DNA of 64,000 nt. It comes from Zopfochytrium polystomum. Taxonomy: Eukaryota > Chytridiomycota > Chytridiomycetes > Chytridiales > Chytridiaceae. Positions 11,366-24,843 of the stretch are shown here, one piece after another. Numbering within the stretch: the first letter of the stretch is position 1; each line of letters opens with the position of its first letter. The position numbers were made by a program, and so were the translations under genes. A model generated the notes under the pieces. That model was not told the origin of the DNA and made no database searches. It was given only the letters and a program-made list of their open reading frames with translations. Where the stretch lies: NCBI GenBank assembly GCA_025765615.1, contig JAIVFJ010000250.1, forward strand, positions 1 through 64,000. The letters are read 5' to 3'.

Positions 11366-11883
11366 TTATTTGCTACCGCCGCCGCCGCGAGGCCGAACAA
11401 AGTAGTCCGGGTACTTGAGCATGCTCATCACCGCGTAGTCGACAACCCAGTCGCCGACGCCAAAGTACTTGTTGACGACGTTCCTGGCCGTCTCGTTTTC
11501 GATTTTTTTGTCGTCGAATTCTGTGTTTGGGCCCATTGGGGGGGGAAGGGAAACGTTGACGGAGAAGCGTGGGTCAGCAGCTGGGGTCTCCGAATGATCC
11601 GCTAGCCAAATAGAAAGATCGCTTCCGGGGCGGTTCCCGCGTCGGCGACTTTTTGGGGCCAGCATAGGGGACGTTGCGAGGTGGCGTGGCTGGGTCGTGG
11701 GTGAAGTGTGTGCGCATTTGAAGAAAACGCGAGCGGGTGTTGCGGGAGAAGAGCTAGTTGGGGGTTGAAGGAAGGGGGGGCTGGTTGGCGGGCCCACTTG
11801 CCAAAGCCTCCGGCGCGCCGAATGCCCGCAAACGAGACGCTGACGAGAAGCGCGTCGAAGGCGTAGTGGACGAGCCGGCTCAT
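11366..11883 (-). CDS. Small DUF1748-type protein
   Basis: The first exon begins at 11883 and reads MSRLVHYAFDALLVSVSFAG, a short hydrophobic N-terminus. The last exon, ending at 11366, contains NVVNKYFGVGDWVVDYAV and a proline/glycine tail. This arrangement matches the small DUF1748 family, which I know mostly from fungi; function unknown. The intron runs from a GTGGGC donor at about 11795 to about 11545. The exact acceptor is not resolved because the phases do not close, and a C8 run near 11540 may carry an indel. Mature length would be about 80 aa. Confidence 0.6.
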
Positions 11884-12095
11884 CGTTGAAAAGGAGGTGG
11901 ACGAGTAACGACGATCTGTCAATCTTCTCTGTGATGCTGACAAGTCCAAGGCGTGTCTTACACACGAGACGCGCGAGGGCTCGGCCGGTAATCAACTTTG
12001 CACTCGCTCGCTACTGCTACTCCCACTCCTACTACTACCACTACTACTACTTCTACTACTGCACTCCTTATTACATTTATTATCTCAAATAAACT

Positions 12096-15000
12096 TCACG
12101 TTATCGTGTAAAACATTCCTCCTCCGCCGCCGCCTCCGTTGTTACCCTTCGCACCGCCGGCCTTCTCATTCTTGCGGCCGGCTGTAGCAGCGTCCCCTCC
12201 TCCCTTCTCGTTTACGCTGCCGGCAACAGCAGCGACACGTACCGCTGGACCGCTCAGTCCACGGGACGCCGCCGCAGACGCACTCCGATTGCTACTGCCA
12301 CTATTGCCGCTACCGGCCGACGACCCGGGAAACGCCGACCCCTTGGGTCGCTCCAAAAACACCTCGTGCACGGGGAACGACGAGTCGCAGCCCGCACCAG
12401 CGACGAGGCCGCCGACCCCGTTCCCATCGCTTCCCGGCTGCTCCTCTTCGACGGCTTCGTGGAACTCATCCTGACCGTCAGACTCGCCGTCCGCATCCTC
12501 GGCACCCCATCCCGGCCTGATGGTCAGCGACGCCAACGCTTCCGCCGCCGGCGCCGCGCAGTCGGGGGTGCGTTGCTGCTTTGGCCGGCCAAACTCGGAC
12601 ACAATGACCTCCGTCCGCGGTTGATCGGAGGGAACGGTTGCAGCAGCGGGATTCGCACTGGTTGCCGCTGCCATGACCGCACGCTTCACCCGGGACAGTT
12701 TGGGCCTCCGGCCCGATGCCGACGGTGTCTGGGCTGTCGAGGCGTCAAAGGTCATGCTCGCACGAGGAAGCCCCGGAGCGGCTTTCATGAACGAATCCCT
12801 CGGACCCACTGGCGCAACAAACTTGTACGCTTCCAAGTCGCGCTCCAGCTGCATGTTCTGCTTTCGCAGTCGGTCCCGTTCGATCTCGACTTTCAGATTG
12901 TGCTAATGTTTGCAATGGCTATTAATAAAAAGAAAACTCCGATTTGTGGATCACGAACCTCTTTTGCGACACGCAGGTCCTCCCTTATTTTCTCGACATA
13001 CTTGATCCTCTGATGCTTGTTCTGGTGACCAAGCAAGTCCGCATTGGCCACACTGAGTTTCATCACATCCGAATACGCAGCCTTGTAGTTCTTTGCAAGG
13101 AACTCAACCTGTACAGTGTATTGCTCCTCCATGTCTGCCTTGGCCCGCTCGGCTGCGACGAGTTCGTCTTGAAGCCTAGGAAAAGAGTCATCAGCGAAAT
13201 CACTGTGCGTGAAATTTTCGACGACTCACTCTCGATAGCGTGCAGAGAGGGTATCCACTTCTCCAGACAGAACCTCGTTCTGGTCCTGCAGCGTGCGGCA
13301 CTCCATAAAAGATTTCTCGGCTGCCGCGTCAGACTCCATTCTGGTTCGCTCGAGCTCCTCCTTCAACTGGGTCGCCGACGAGACGGCCTGCTTCATACTT
13401 TCAATCTCCTTGTCGCGCTGCTCAAGACGCGCAGTGATGGTTCGAATCGTCTCGTCCTTCCGGCCAACGTCGTTGGCGCTGCGCAGCTGAAGCGCTTGAA
13501 GTTCTGTCTGAAGGCTCTTAATTTGCTCGTCGCGGTCTTGCAGCGTACGCGTCAAGCGCTCCGCCTGGGCTTGCGTTTCGGAAACAGCAGACCGCAACTG
13601 GCTCCTCTGCGATTCGGCCGCACCATTCAACTCGACCAACCGCTGCTTTAGGCTCTCCACTTCTCGTCGCTCGCCCTCCAGCTCTCCCGTCTTCTCCGCA
13701 AGGTCGGTGCTCAGCGTCGTGATGCGCTTGTCTTTCTCGCGGGTCTTTTCAACTTCGGCGTTCAGAGCCGCCGTGAGCTGCGCAATCTTTTCTTTGAGTT
13801 CAGTGGCGTGCTGCATGAAAGACTGGCGGCGGTTCTTGGACTCGGTTTTCGCGTCCTCCGAGGCCTGCTTTCTCCGCCTCCAACGCACGCTTCACGGCGT
13901 AAAGACTGTCTTTCGTCAGGCTGTGCGCGTCGAGCTCTCTCGCCAAAGTCTTCTCGCTCTCCAAGAGTTTTGTTCGGGTTTGCTCGTGGCTGTTGCGCTC
14001 CTCTTCTGTGGCCTGCTTCTCCGCTTCTAATGCTCGCTGCACGGCAAGTACGCTGTCCTTGGTCACGCCATGGGCATCACGCTCTGTCGCCAAGCTCTTC
14101 TCGCTCTCCAAGAGTTTAGTTCGGGTTTGCTCATGACTGTTGCGCTCCTCTTCTGAGGCGTGCTTCTCCGCTTCCAATGCTTGCTCCACGGCAAGCAGGT
14201 TGTCCTTAGTCACGCCATGGGCATCACGCTCCATCGCAACACTCTTTTCGCTCTCCGAGAGTTTCGCTCGTGTTTGCTCATGGCTGTTTCGCTCTTCCTC
14301 CAAACGACACGACTCTTGCGACAGTCGAGCTTGGCAAGCCTGATGCGCCGAAGTTTCATCTTGGAGCTTCAAAACGACAGCATCCAGCTCGCCTTTCAAC
14401 TCCTCAAAAGACACCTGCTGGGACCGCAGCTGCTCGGTCATCTCAGCAACACGACCTTGAGTCGTTGAATGGCTAGCTTTTTCCTGCTGGAACGCCTGCT
14501 CAAACTCCTCCATCCGTTCCCGGTTGATACCGTGAAGCCTCCGCTCCTCTGCAAGTTCTAATTCAACTCCCTCCAGCTTGGTGCGCAAATCCGCAGCGTC
14601 TTCTTGTTCTTTTGACAGTGACTTGCACAGGTCGGAAATTCGGGTTTGAGCCATCCCGTGCGCGCTCCGCTCGGACTCCAAGAGTGTCTCAAGCTCGGCG
14701 GCTCTCGCCAACGCCTGCTGATGCTCTTCCTTCTCCTCTCTGAGTTCTGTCTCCGTCTTGGTCAGCGTCTTGCGAGTCTCGGAAAGTTCCTCGTTTGTGA
14801 CAGTAGCCTCCGCTTTCAGTTCAGAAATCGTATGGCTCATTGCTTGCGCCTCGGCGCTCCATTTCTGAACCTCTTTTTCGTGCGCTTCTCTGCTTGTTCG
14901 AAGATCCTCGTCCTTTTTCGTCAGGTCCAGCCGCAATTCATTCATGGCAGCCGTCTGCTCCTCGAGTTGATCGTTCAGCTCTTCAACTTTGGCGTGGAGG

Positions 15001-17941
15001 CTAGACACATTCTCTCCCAGGTTTGCCAACTTTGATTCCAGTTCGCTCTGGGAAAGGCCCGCGCTTTCCATCGCTCGACTCAACTCCATTTTCCCTTCCT
15101 CAATGGTCTGCTTCAAAGATTCAATGGCTTCCTGCTTGGACTTGTCGGCTCGTGTCACTTCGTCCAATCGCGCCGACGCCACTTTCAGCTCCGTGGTCAA
15201 TGCTGCAATTTCTTCGTTGCCCGCCGTTACCGCCTGATGGCTAAGTCGCAGGTCCTCCAAAAGCTTCGACTCCACGTTTTTTCAACCTCTCCGCTTCGTT
15301 TTGCAGCTCCTCTATGTTCGCCACGAGTCGCTCTTTGTCAATGTGCGCCGCTGCTTCGGCCGAGGCGAGCCTTTCGGCCGTGTCTTTGCAGTGGCTTTGA
15401 GCAAGCTCCAGCCTTCCTTGAAGCTGTTCGATTTTCTCTTCCAGTTCCGTCACACGAGACTCCATTTCGTAAAGCGCGGCATCGTGCTCTTCCTGACGAC
15501 TTTTCAACTCCGCCTCGTATCGCTCACGGTCAGCATCGCGCTCAGGCCGTTATCGAGGATCCATACGCCAGGGCTTCCTCAAGCGCGACCTCAGCAACGC
15601 GCGTTGAGTCCCGGAATTCAGCAACGGCTTTTTGCGCTTCTCCCAGGGCCGCTTTCGACCGCTCCAATTCTAAGCGGTGCGCTTCAATTAGCTGGTCCAT
15701 CTCCTCATTCTTCGCCGCAAGCCGCTCCTCCACTTCTTGCAAGCGCTTTTCGGCTTCTCGGACGAGCTGTTCCTCCTCGGCGACCTTGTCGTCTGCGTCA
15801 GCCTGGATCATCTTCATTCGAAAGTCGGCCATATCGCGTTCACCCTCCCGGCATTTTCGCTCTTCTACCAGCTGCTCCGAAATCTCGGCTAACCTTGCCA
15901 ACTGGTCTTGAATGACTATTTCGTGCTCTGCCTGCGACGCGGAAAATGCCGAAGTGACTGACGCCAACTCGTCCGTCAAGCGTTGTGCGTCGGCTTCAAA
16001 GGAAGCGCAACGCTCCGAAACGGCTGCGAGGCTTTGTCGAAGCTCGACTACCTCGGCTTTGGCGTCCGTCAGGTCCCGCTCGACAGCCAGCAAAGATTGC
16101 TCCAGGTTAGCTTTCGACTCTTCCAGGTAGCTGATTCGCTGCTTGAGTATTGACTCCTGCTGCCGCGCAGCAGCAAGGGCTGTTTTTGTCCCTCTCAAGC
16201 TCGTCTCGAAGCTGCTCACATTCCGTCAACGCGCTGTCCAGCTCGCGTTGGCGAGTTTGGACCTCTGCGACAGCGTTCTGCCAGCGGTCCGAAATCTCCT
16301 CAAACTGCTTATTTCGCAGCTCAGCGTCGCGGTCGGCCTCATTGTCACGGAGAGTGAGAGCCGCACGAAGGCCGTCGATGACTTCCGTGTATCCTTTCAC
16401 TTGCGCGTCGCTCAAGTCTTCCAGTTGACCGATTCGCATTGCCAGCTCGTCTCTTTCAGCCGATACGGCGGCGGAGTGGTCCCGAAGAGCAGCATTTTCG
16501 GACTGACACGAAGACAGTGCCTCCTGGTGTCTATTCAATTCCTCAGCAGTGGAGTCGCGAGCGTCAGTGATGGCTTTGATTTGGTCTTGAAGGTCTTTGA
16601 CATGCTCGTCGAGCCTGGACTTCTCCGCCTCGAAGTGTGACGCCATTTCAGCAACTTCCTGCAACCGTTGTTCCCCTGCTTGAATTTGAAATTCCAAATG
16701 TTCGATACGCTTCTTGTCCTCATTACTCTCCTCTTTTGCCGCAGTGAGCATTTGCCCGACCGACTCGAGGTGAACCTCCAGGTCTGATTTTTCTCGGCGC
16801 AGGGTCATTTCTCGATTTTGAAGTTCTTTGCAGCTGCTCCATGTACTTGGATTCACTCAAGAAATTCGTCTGCTGAAGCATACCCTGCAGCTCCATGACG
16901 TGCCCCTCCAGTTCGGTCCTGGCCTGATGAGCGCGCTGCACTTCTTCGACGCAGTGCGCGTTTTGAACCGAGAGCTCCTCCATTTGGTGTCGAAGCGAGT
17001 CAACCAGACTCTCCAACTCCTCCCGCTCTCGGGTGAGCCTGTCGACCGCCGTGGTCTTTTTGTCCGCGACCGAGCGTATTCGACCCGTTGCTTTTTGCAG
17101 GTCCGTCACGCGCTTTTCCAGGGCCAACGCCCCTTTGGCCTTGTCGTGGAACAATATCGACGACTTGTCCGATTTGGCGAGCTTCAAGCGCATGCAGTTT
17201 CAGTAAGAGGGAGCAACGGGATGACAAAACCCATGGCGTGATCCTTACATTCGATTTGAGTGCATGCTCTCGGTGCTGCAGCTCCGCGATTTCCTTTTCC
17301 CGCGCAATCAGGCATGCCTGCACGTGGTTTTTTTCTTTTAGCGCGTTCTGCAATGCTCCGTCGACTTTGACGAGCTTTTCCTCCAGCAGGGCGAGGTCGC
17401 GCTTGTGCGCCATCATTTGGCGCTCGTACTGGTCTTGCCACTTTTCGGCCTAGACGAAAGCAACAACGGTTTGAGCGCAATTTTTTTTTTCTTTCCCATC
17501 GGCGAAAGGCAATGCGTCCGGCGAGACTGAGAAGAAGGGCCCTCACCTCCTTTTTCCACTTAATGCTTTCATCTGCGCGCGCCATCCGGACACTCCGGGA
17601 AGGGTAAGGAGCGTGATGGTTGTCATCTTCATCCATTTGGCCTGTGGGGCCGCATGCCCCAAGAAAAAGAGAGAACAGACGAAAGCAAAGAATAGATCAA
17701 ACGCGTTAAGCCATGGAATGATGGGACACGGTCCACGATCGTCCTCACTTCGTCTCAGCGGGGATCTGTGCCTCGCGGCGGCAGACGGCGCGTGCCCGTA
17801 CTCGGTGAAGCGTCTTGGGTTGCTCAGGACAGGCACAGGAAGGAGGGAGAGCGGGGCAGCAGCTGGCATCGACGTGCCGCCGGTTGTCGCAGAAGACGGC
17901 GGGAACGGCGCCGTGCCGCTCCCGAACCCAGTGGTCGACAT
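12096..17941 (-). CDS. HMMR/RHAMM-like long coiled-coil spindle protein
   Basis: Exons 17941-17749, 17641-17547, 17449-17249, 17181-13230, 13175-12959 and 12902-12096. The large exon shows five single-base +1 shifts (near 16825, 16185, 15555, 15283 and 13873), four in A-runs. Removing one base at each gives exactly the needed phase and a total of 1,819 codons. The N-terminus is Pro/Ser-rich, followed by about 1,400 residues of nearly continuous coiled coil. It contains a recent internal repeat (EERNSHEQTR...LESEKSLA...DAHGVTKD, 13900-14330). The segment LLGHQNKHQRIKYVEKI in exon 13175-12959 resembles the conserved C-terminal HMMR motif used for centrosome/spindle targeting. The C-terminal 250 residues are low complexity. 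Likely a mitotic spindle or centrosome-associated scaffold. Other long coiled-coil proteins are possible, but the HQNKHQRIKYV match favours HMMR. Confidence 0.6.
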
Positions 17942-18733
17942 GCGCACTGAGATGCGGCTGAACTCTGGTTGGGGGGGCGGGAGGTCGGACTCGATGCAGC
18001 GCGAGGACGAGAGGCGTCGGTGGACGTGGTAGGGGGAGCTGTCCGGGCGGGCCGTGTTCTGTGGTGGGAGGGGCGGCGGCCGGTGGGTCGGGCGCCGGGG
18101 GTCCAAGCCGCGACCGAGTTTGCGCGTTCTGAGATAGCGGAGATTGAATTGGCTCTTTCTTTTTCGGACTTCAGAAAAGAAAACAGAGGGAAAAGGACGG
18201 ACGCAGGAGAAAGGCGAAACAGTCGAACCCGTGGGGACCACCCTCCCACCCCCCATCGCAAGTCGAAGAGTACGTTAGAAGGAGATGCTGGATTGCTCGC
18301 TCTGTGGGGGGTTTGGAGAGCGAGGAAGCAGGCGGAAGGGCGTGGCGGGTGAGTGGTACGTTGTCTCGTGAGGAGGCGGGGGGCAAATGCAGGAAAGACT
18401 GGGCGCTTTGTGATGACGAGCCAAAGCACAAACCTCGGCCGCTTGCTCCGAGCGGCTCTTGCGAGCTGACGCCGAACGCGGACGACGCGATGCCTTCTTC
18501 TCATGCACTGCGCCGTCGCATTCCGCACACCATGTCTTCTGCCTCACGATTTGCAATACCGTATTTCTGCTTTACCCAGAGCCCTTTTGAGTGGGGCGAG
18601 CTCACTGCTGCTCGAGGTATCGTTCCCATGTTGACCGACTTCGACGACGGGTAATGGAGCGATGCAGCAGAAGACCTTTCCGCCTGACAAGTCCGCCTGC
18701 CTGATCGAACTTGAACTCGAAGCAAGCACGAGG

Positions 18734-21725
18734 ATGGACCCGCTCGACCCCGAGATCGACTTCGACCCCGCAGCCGCCCGCCAACAGCGCGCTCAGCAAC
18801 AGCAGCTGCGTCGCGGGCCACCGCAGCAGCAACACCAGCAGCAGCAGAGATCTCACGCGCAGCATGCCGGTCGCCATCAGCTTCCTCCGCCCCCGCCTCC
18901 TCGACGAGACGGCGGCGGCGGCGGCCCTCCTCATCTTCGTCCACCTTTCCAGCAGCACGGCCTCCAGCCCCCGCCAATGTTTCCCGGCCAACCGTTCCAT
19001 CCAATGCCGCTACCCCCAACCCACCTCTACGCGTCTCCAAACCAGCAACAGCAGCAGCAACCACCGACGCAGCCGATGATGCCATTTCCGCCGCAGTTTA
19101 ACCCCGCCGCAGCCTTCCCGCCGAATCCCCTGATGCCGCCAATGTTTCCAATGGGATTACCACCCCCGGGGATTTTGCCCACGCTGCCTCCGCCTCCTCC
19201 CCCGACCGCCCCTCCCACAGAGGAAAACGCCTGGTCGCAGCACCCGGGCCCTAATGGGATTCCTTACTACTTCAACTCGGTTACTGGAAAATCTAGTTGG
19301 GAACGACCCCCCAACATTTAAGCCGCCCCCGCCCCCACCGGGGCCGCCTCCGTCCGCAGTTAATAGCAGCGAAGCGAAGAGCGAAAAGAGCGACTCTGCA
19401 CCCTCTGGATTCGGCGACGTCGATGCGCCTCTTGCACTGTGGGTCAATCTCTTAATAAGGGAAGGGATTTGCTACTAACGGCCTTTTTTGTTTTCCTAGA
19501 AAAAAACTGCCCAACTCGGTTTGGGCTATCGTTCTCACCACCAAAGACCACGAGTTCTTCTTGAACCTCGAGACGCGCGTGACGACGTGGGAAATGCCTG
19601 ACGAAATCGGAGAGTTGGTGGGGCAGATTATGGCGGATCCAGGTGGATTTGGGGACGAAGGCGAGGAGAGCGACGAGGCCGAGGGCATCGTTGGAGCGGT
19701 GGACGAAAGCGAGCTTCTCGGCGGAGCTGGATCGAAGAGACCGCGGGACGAAGCGGATGGTGCTGACGGCGCGCACGCCAAAAGGCAAAGAGTTTGGAAA
19801 TGACTTTGGAGCAAAAGCAGAAGGAATTTCAAGTGAGTGCTGAGATTCGAACAATTTGCTTTACTGACTGAATATTTCCAATTCTACCTTTAGAACCTAC
19901 TGCGTGAAAAGGACGTGAACCCATTTTCACCGTGGGACAAGGAGCTTGTAAAAATAGTTCACGACGACCGGTACACGCTATTTCCGTCGATCAAGGAGCG
20001 GAAACATCAGTTCGAAGCCTTTTGCAGAATACGAAGCGCCGAAATTCGCGAAGAGCAACGGAAAAAGACTCTCACTTCCGGTGCAGGCTCCTCCTCCGCC
20101 TCTGCATCCGATCCGAGAAGTCAGTTTATGTCCTTGCTCGCTGAGGACACCACCATCACCATGCACACCTCGACCACATCCGGATATGACGATTTTGCGC
20201 GCCGATGGCGGAAAAAGGACCCGCGCTTTTCTGCTGTTTCGGACGACCGTGATCGCAAAGCATATTTCAAGGATCACATCGCTGGGCTGAAGCAAAAAGA
20301 GGTGGAAAAGCGCAGGGATGAGCGCAAAAAGGTCGTCGCCGCCTTCAACGAACTGCTGAAAGAAGCCGGAGTTCAAAAGAAGAGCGAATGGAAGGATGTT
20401 CGTGTCATGCTATTGTCCGCTTGATTTGAGATAAACTGACTTTGCTCTTTCTTCTACCAGGTTCGGCGCCGAATAGAGGGTGATCCTCGGTATCTGGCGG
20501 TTCGTACCCCCATTGAGAGAGAGGACATGTTCCGCGATTACGTCAAGAAGCTTGTCGTTGACAGCGAGGTAGTAGATGAAAACCAGCGGAAAGAACTGGA
20601 GCGGAAGGAGAGGTGGGTGCTGGGCCGCGATGCGAGTATGATTCACCGTGGACTCACAAAAAAACTCGCAGGATTGAGGCAAGCCTACGAATGCGCGAAG
20701 AGGAAGTTCGCCGGCAGAAGCACCACCTTCAGCGCGAATCGATGGGACAAAAAGGCCAGCTCATGAAGGAGGAGGCGACCCTTGCGCTGAACAGCATGCT
20801 CGCGGACCACATCAAGAACCACCAAACCACGCTGGAGGAGGCTCTGTCGGTGCTCACTGCAGACCCCCGGTGGGCCACATGCGAATCCGCGCTGCCTCGC
20901 GACGAGATCGTCGCACTGTACCGGGGCCACACGGCCCGCCTCTACAACGTCAAGCTGTCTGCATTTAAAGCGTTCATCGAAGAGTACGCTCCGGACCCCA
21001 CCACGCCCTTTTCGGCGGTGGCAGCGTACACGGAGCACGACGCGCGAGCGCGGCGGATGGCTGCGGCCGTCGGTCCTCGCGGCGGCGGGGGCGACGACGG
21101 CAGCGCCGACGAAAAGAACGGCAGCAGCGGCGGCGGCGGCGGCGGCGGCGGTGGCGCACTGGAACGGCTGTACGTCGAGTGCCAGCGCGCGCGGATCGAC
21201 GCGATGCGGACGGCGCTGCGCGAGGCGGTGCTGGAGAACTCGTTTGTGGCGTTCTGCATGAAGCGGGCAGTGCAGACGGTCGAGGCCGAGATGGCGGACG
21301 AGAGCAGCGCGTCGCTGGCCGCCGCAGGCAAAGAACGCGAGATTAGCGACGAGGCGGTGTGGAAGCACGTCGGGCTGGACGAGATCAACGAGGTGTTGAA
21401 GGTGAGCTTTATTCTCTTTTTCTTCCTTTTTTTTCAATTGTTGTTGTTCCTCTTGTCCCTAATTCTCTTGATTCTTTTCTTTCGAAAAAAAATAAAAAAA
21501 ATAAAAAATAAAAAATAAAAAACTTCGCAGAAGGACAAGAGGTTCCTGGACTTTGGGTTCGACGGGAGCGAACGAGACCGCATCGTTTTTGCCGCGGTCA
21601 AGTCGCTGATGGCGACGTTCAAAGCAGAGCGCGGTGGGACTCTCGACCACACAATCGCCAAGCATGCGGGCGGGTTCGGCGCGTTTGGTGGTGAGGGACC
21701 GCAGGCGCCGGCTCGCGCTCGGTGA
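18734..21725 (+). CDS. TCERG1/CA150-like WW-FF transcription elongation/splicing factor
   Basis: Exons 18734-19438, 19500-19832, 19894-20397, 20461-20612, 20672-21401 and 21531-21725. With one C removed from the C6 run near 19308 and one T added near 19793, all phases close to 872 aa. The N-terminus is Gln/Pro-rich. WW1 (AWSQHPGPNGIPYYF...W) ends at about 19300 and WW2 (VWAIVLTTKDHEFFL...TTW) lies at 19520-19600. Then come several FF domains; the first reads NLLREKDVNPFSPWDKELVK, close to the TCERG1 type, and another has FNELLKEAGVQKKSEWKDVR. The family links RNA polymerase II CTD to splicing factors in the nucleus. PRP40, which shares the WW-FF layout, is the alternative. An earlier in-frame ATG exists at 18662. 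A Gly-rich loop (21070-21155) interrupts the FF array. Confidence 0.75.
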
Positions 21726-22105
21726 TAATGCGTTAAGGCCCGAGTCCAGGAGAATAGAGGGAATCTCATGACGAGTTTGCTGACTGGCGCGGGGAGGCGC
21801 TGCATGTGTCTGTTGTTGTTTGTTCGTTCTTCTTTTTTTTTTTTTTTTTTTTTTTTGGGCCAAGATCCGGGTAAAATGTGGGCAACAGGATTCCCCCGCC
21901 CAGCAGAAGTTGCCGTACGTGCAATCCCAAGGCTTTGCCGAACAAAAGCGAGCCCGATGCAAGTGAGGTCAAAGTGTTCCCACATTCAATAAAAGGAGAG
22001 GAGGGGTTAATTCCCTGTCGGCGGCCAACGCAAGCAACCGGTCGGCCCACCCGAAAGAACATGTACAGTACAAGAAGAACAAAAGAAGCGAGCAGAAAAG
22101 AAACC

Positions 22106-22136
<31 letters not shown>

Positions 22137-22325
22137 AGGATGCGATCGAGACTTAAAACAAATTAAATTGGTCGGACGGCTTTAGGTAACCGACGCCGAC
22201 TCCCTTCCCCAGCCAGGGCCCCCCACCTCAAACCGCCCCGCCAGCTGGGACTGTGCCAGCAAAGCAGAGGGCCGACCGTTCCCACACGCCCGCAGAATCA
22301 ATTCCCCCAAAAAACAAGTGTTTTT
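21726..22325. other. Convergent 3' intergenic region
   Basis: Between the ends of the WW-FF gene (+) and the WD40 gene (-). It holds a T-run (about 21832-21856), an AATAAA at about 21987 that could serve the + strand gene, and an A-run (about 22107-22134). No gene is supported. Confidence 0.5.
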
Positions 22326-24843
22326 TCAAGAGCTCCGTTTGCTTTTGCCCGAATACCAGAGCTTGACGGAAAAGTCGGCGGAGCAGGAGGCCAGGATGGG
22401 CTCGGTGGGGTGGAAGCTCGTGGCGTACACTCGGTCCGTGTGGCCCTCCAGTCGCTGGAGGAACTCGCTCGTTCCCTGTGACCCCCCCATGGGTGCCAAA
22501 AAAAAAAAAAGAAGGTTAGAGACGGGTTGCTCGGTCGGAAGAAAAGCGATGGGAGGATTCCGGGGGGCGGGGAAAGAAAAAAAAAGAATTGAAATGGACA
22601 CAGAAATGTGACAGATAAAGACCCAAATGAAAAAAAAATCGACCCACATGGCTGCTTATTTGATACAGGTACACGAAAGGGTCGGCGCTTCCGGTTGCCA
22701 AGAGAACGTCCGAGTCGCCTCTGTCATCGATAAATGATTCGGGGGTAAAGTCCGAGGCGCGTTAGGTGCTGAAGGAAGGACAACTAGTTAGGATCCCCTA
22801 CATGGTATCGATTGTGTCTGCGGGTATGTCCGCTTTCGCGAAAATGTCGCCGTGGCTTCCAGAGCTCTTGATTCCTTTCAGGCCCCATTGCGTTAAGAAG
22901 CTTTCCTCCTTCCCCCAATCCCTCCCGGAAAAACACGGAGCAAAAACTACACACAGCTTACTTCTGAACGAGCTCTTTATCGGCCAATTCTTGTTTTTGT
23001 AACCCTTGAGCGCATGTAGTAGCCGGTAGGAGCTGTCCGGAGGTGCGAACCCACGATCGTACACACGTAAAAACTAGCGGAAGTCTTTTTAACCGAGATT
23101 TTTGCAGGCGGGGGGCAGACTTGACCGACATAAGAAGAAAATTCGCTTACCATTATCGTAACTATTCACGGCGAGGTAGCGAGGTCCGTCGTCTTTTGAG
23201 GGTTAATATCTTTAATTTGGCGAAACCTGCAACCGTTTGCACTACGAAACATACCTGATTTATCGTCGCAGACTGTGATATGCGAAATGGGCTTCTTGGT
23301 TGGCTCGTTGACAAACGAGTGGCAAGAGCGTCCTAAAATGTAGTGGTGTGAGTTGGGATAATTGAAAATCAGACTTTCTGACAGTAAAATATTCCAATAT
23401 TTACCATCTCGGACGTCCCACGTCTTCAAGCATCCAGACGCATCAGCCGAAAGCACGGACATGGCATCGGGGAAAACGTACAGGGAGTTGACCATGGAGT
23501 CGTTCCTAATGGTTAGCGCCGCGTCCGGCTTCCTCCTGTCCAAAATCCCCAGAACGTTGCGCGACGTTCCGTAAAACATGATGTTTCGGTCTACAAAGGC
23601 GAAAAATGCGGCGCGTCAGAACTCCCAGGGTTTCTTGGGCAAAGCGGGAGATCCGTTGAAAAACTTTCAACCAACCAACCTATCGGGGAGAAGGAGACGG
23701 CCTGCACAAATCCCTCGCACTCGTACGAGTCGACCATTTTCCCGCTTTCAACGTCCCAAATCTTGCACGTCTGGTCGTAGCCCCCGCTCAGGAGTTCGGC
23801 AGAGTCCGAGGACCACTTCACGTCGGAAATGGTCACGGCGTGCTTGCGGAGCCCTTGGACTTCGCGGAGCGAGCCGGCGGTTCCGACGCCGCCCACCGTC
23901 GATCCGACGCCGTTTGTCTCCCATATGCGGACCGATTTGTCGAATGATCCGGACGCCAGGAAGCGGCCGCACTGCGAGAACTCGACCGTGTAAACGGCGC
24001 CCGTGTGGCCCTTGAGCTCAGCCTTCAGCGAGAAAGCCGTGGCGCGACGGGTCCTTTGCCTTTTTCGGCTCCGACGAGGCGGTGGCGGCGGCGGGCGGCG
24101 GGACTTGGTTTGCCGGGGACGGGGCGGGCGTCGCTTGCACGGAAGCGGACGGCGCAGCGGGGGTCAGAGTCGGAACGTTGGAGAGTGCAGTCGTCGAGGA
24201 CGCGGAGCCGGACGCCGCGGCCGCCACGTCGACGTGCGCTGCGCCGCTGCCACCGCCGCCGTTGCCCCCGCCGCCGCTGGGCAGATTGGCGGCGGCAGCG
24301 GCGGCAGCTGCCGCGACGGAGCCGGGACTGCCGAGCCCGCCGCCACTCACGCCCAGGCCGACGCTGGAGGCTGGAGCGTCTGCCGTGGGCGCGGAGGCGG
24401 CGCTCGAAGTGTGCGACGACGACGAGGCCGACGACGACGACGCGACGGACAGTGAGTCGTGGTGGTTGAAGCCGGCGGATCCGGACGGCTCGAGCAGCGA
24501 CTCCATGGGCGGCAGATCGCCGTTGGCGTCGAGGGAGTCGATGGTGAAGGGGACAGCGCGATGGCCGAGCATGTTGAATCGGACCGATAGATCATAGAGC
24601 GACTTTTTCAAGGCGATGTTCTCCTTCAGGCGGGGAGAGAGAGTGAGAGACGGAGGAGCGCGGACTTAAATGTGCGGTGGGTGTGGACCCGTCGGCCAGC
24701 GGCCACGCCTCCCGCCTCCTGCCATCCGCCTCTCTCTCTGGCCCGTGCCCTCTCCCTCGGCCCTCTCGCTCTATCTCTCTCACCTTTTCCAGCACCTCGA
24801 TGCGCTGCTTGAGCAGCTTCGTCTCCTTCTTCTCTGCATCCAT
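22326..24843 (-). CDS. WD40-repeat protein with N-terminal coiled coil
   Basis: The start at 24843 gives a short exon (24843-24784) encoding a charged helix (MDAEKKETKLLKQRIEVLEK) that continues into NIALKKSLYDLSVRFN in the next exon (from 24620). A long Ala/Ser/Gly-rich linker follows. WD repeats then run from about 24035: GHTGAVYTVEFSQCGRFLAS, KHAVTISDVKWSSDSAELLS...TCKIWD, then exons about 23591-23406, 23334-23254 and 22720-22650. The last exon (about 22480-22326) reads GHTDRVYATSFHPTEPILAS...VKLW. One +1 shift is needed around 24050 between linker and first repeat. About six or seven blades are visible. The architecture suggests a scaffold or adaptor; the orthologue is not recognised. An intron of about 500 nt (22730-23250) may hide another exon. 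Confidence 0.65.

Noticed and set aside
12096..17181. Programmed +1 frameshifting in the coiled-coil gene
   Set aside because: No shared stop-codon or slippery context at the five sites; four are simple A-run expansions, and unrelated conserved genes show the same kind of shift.
18734..21725. PRP40 assignment for the WW-FF gene
   Set aside because: Layout fits both, but the first FF sequence (PFSPWDKELVKIVHDDRYTL) is nearer to the TCERG1 type; kept as an alternative only.
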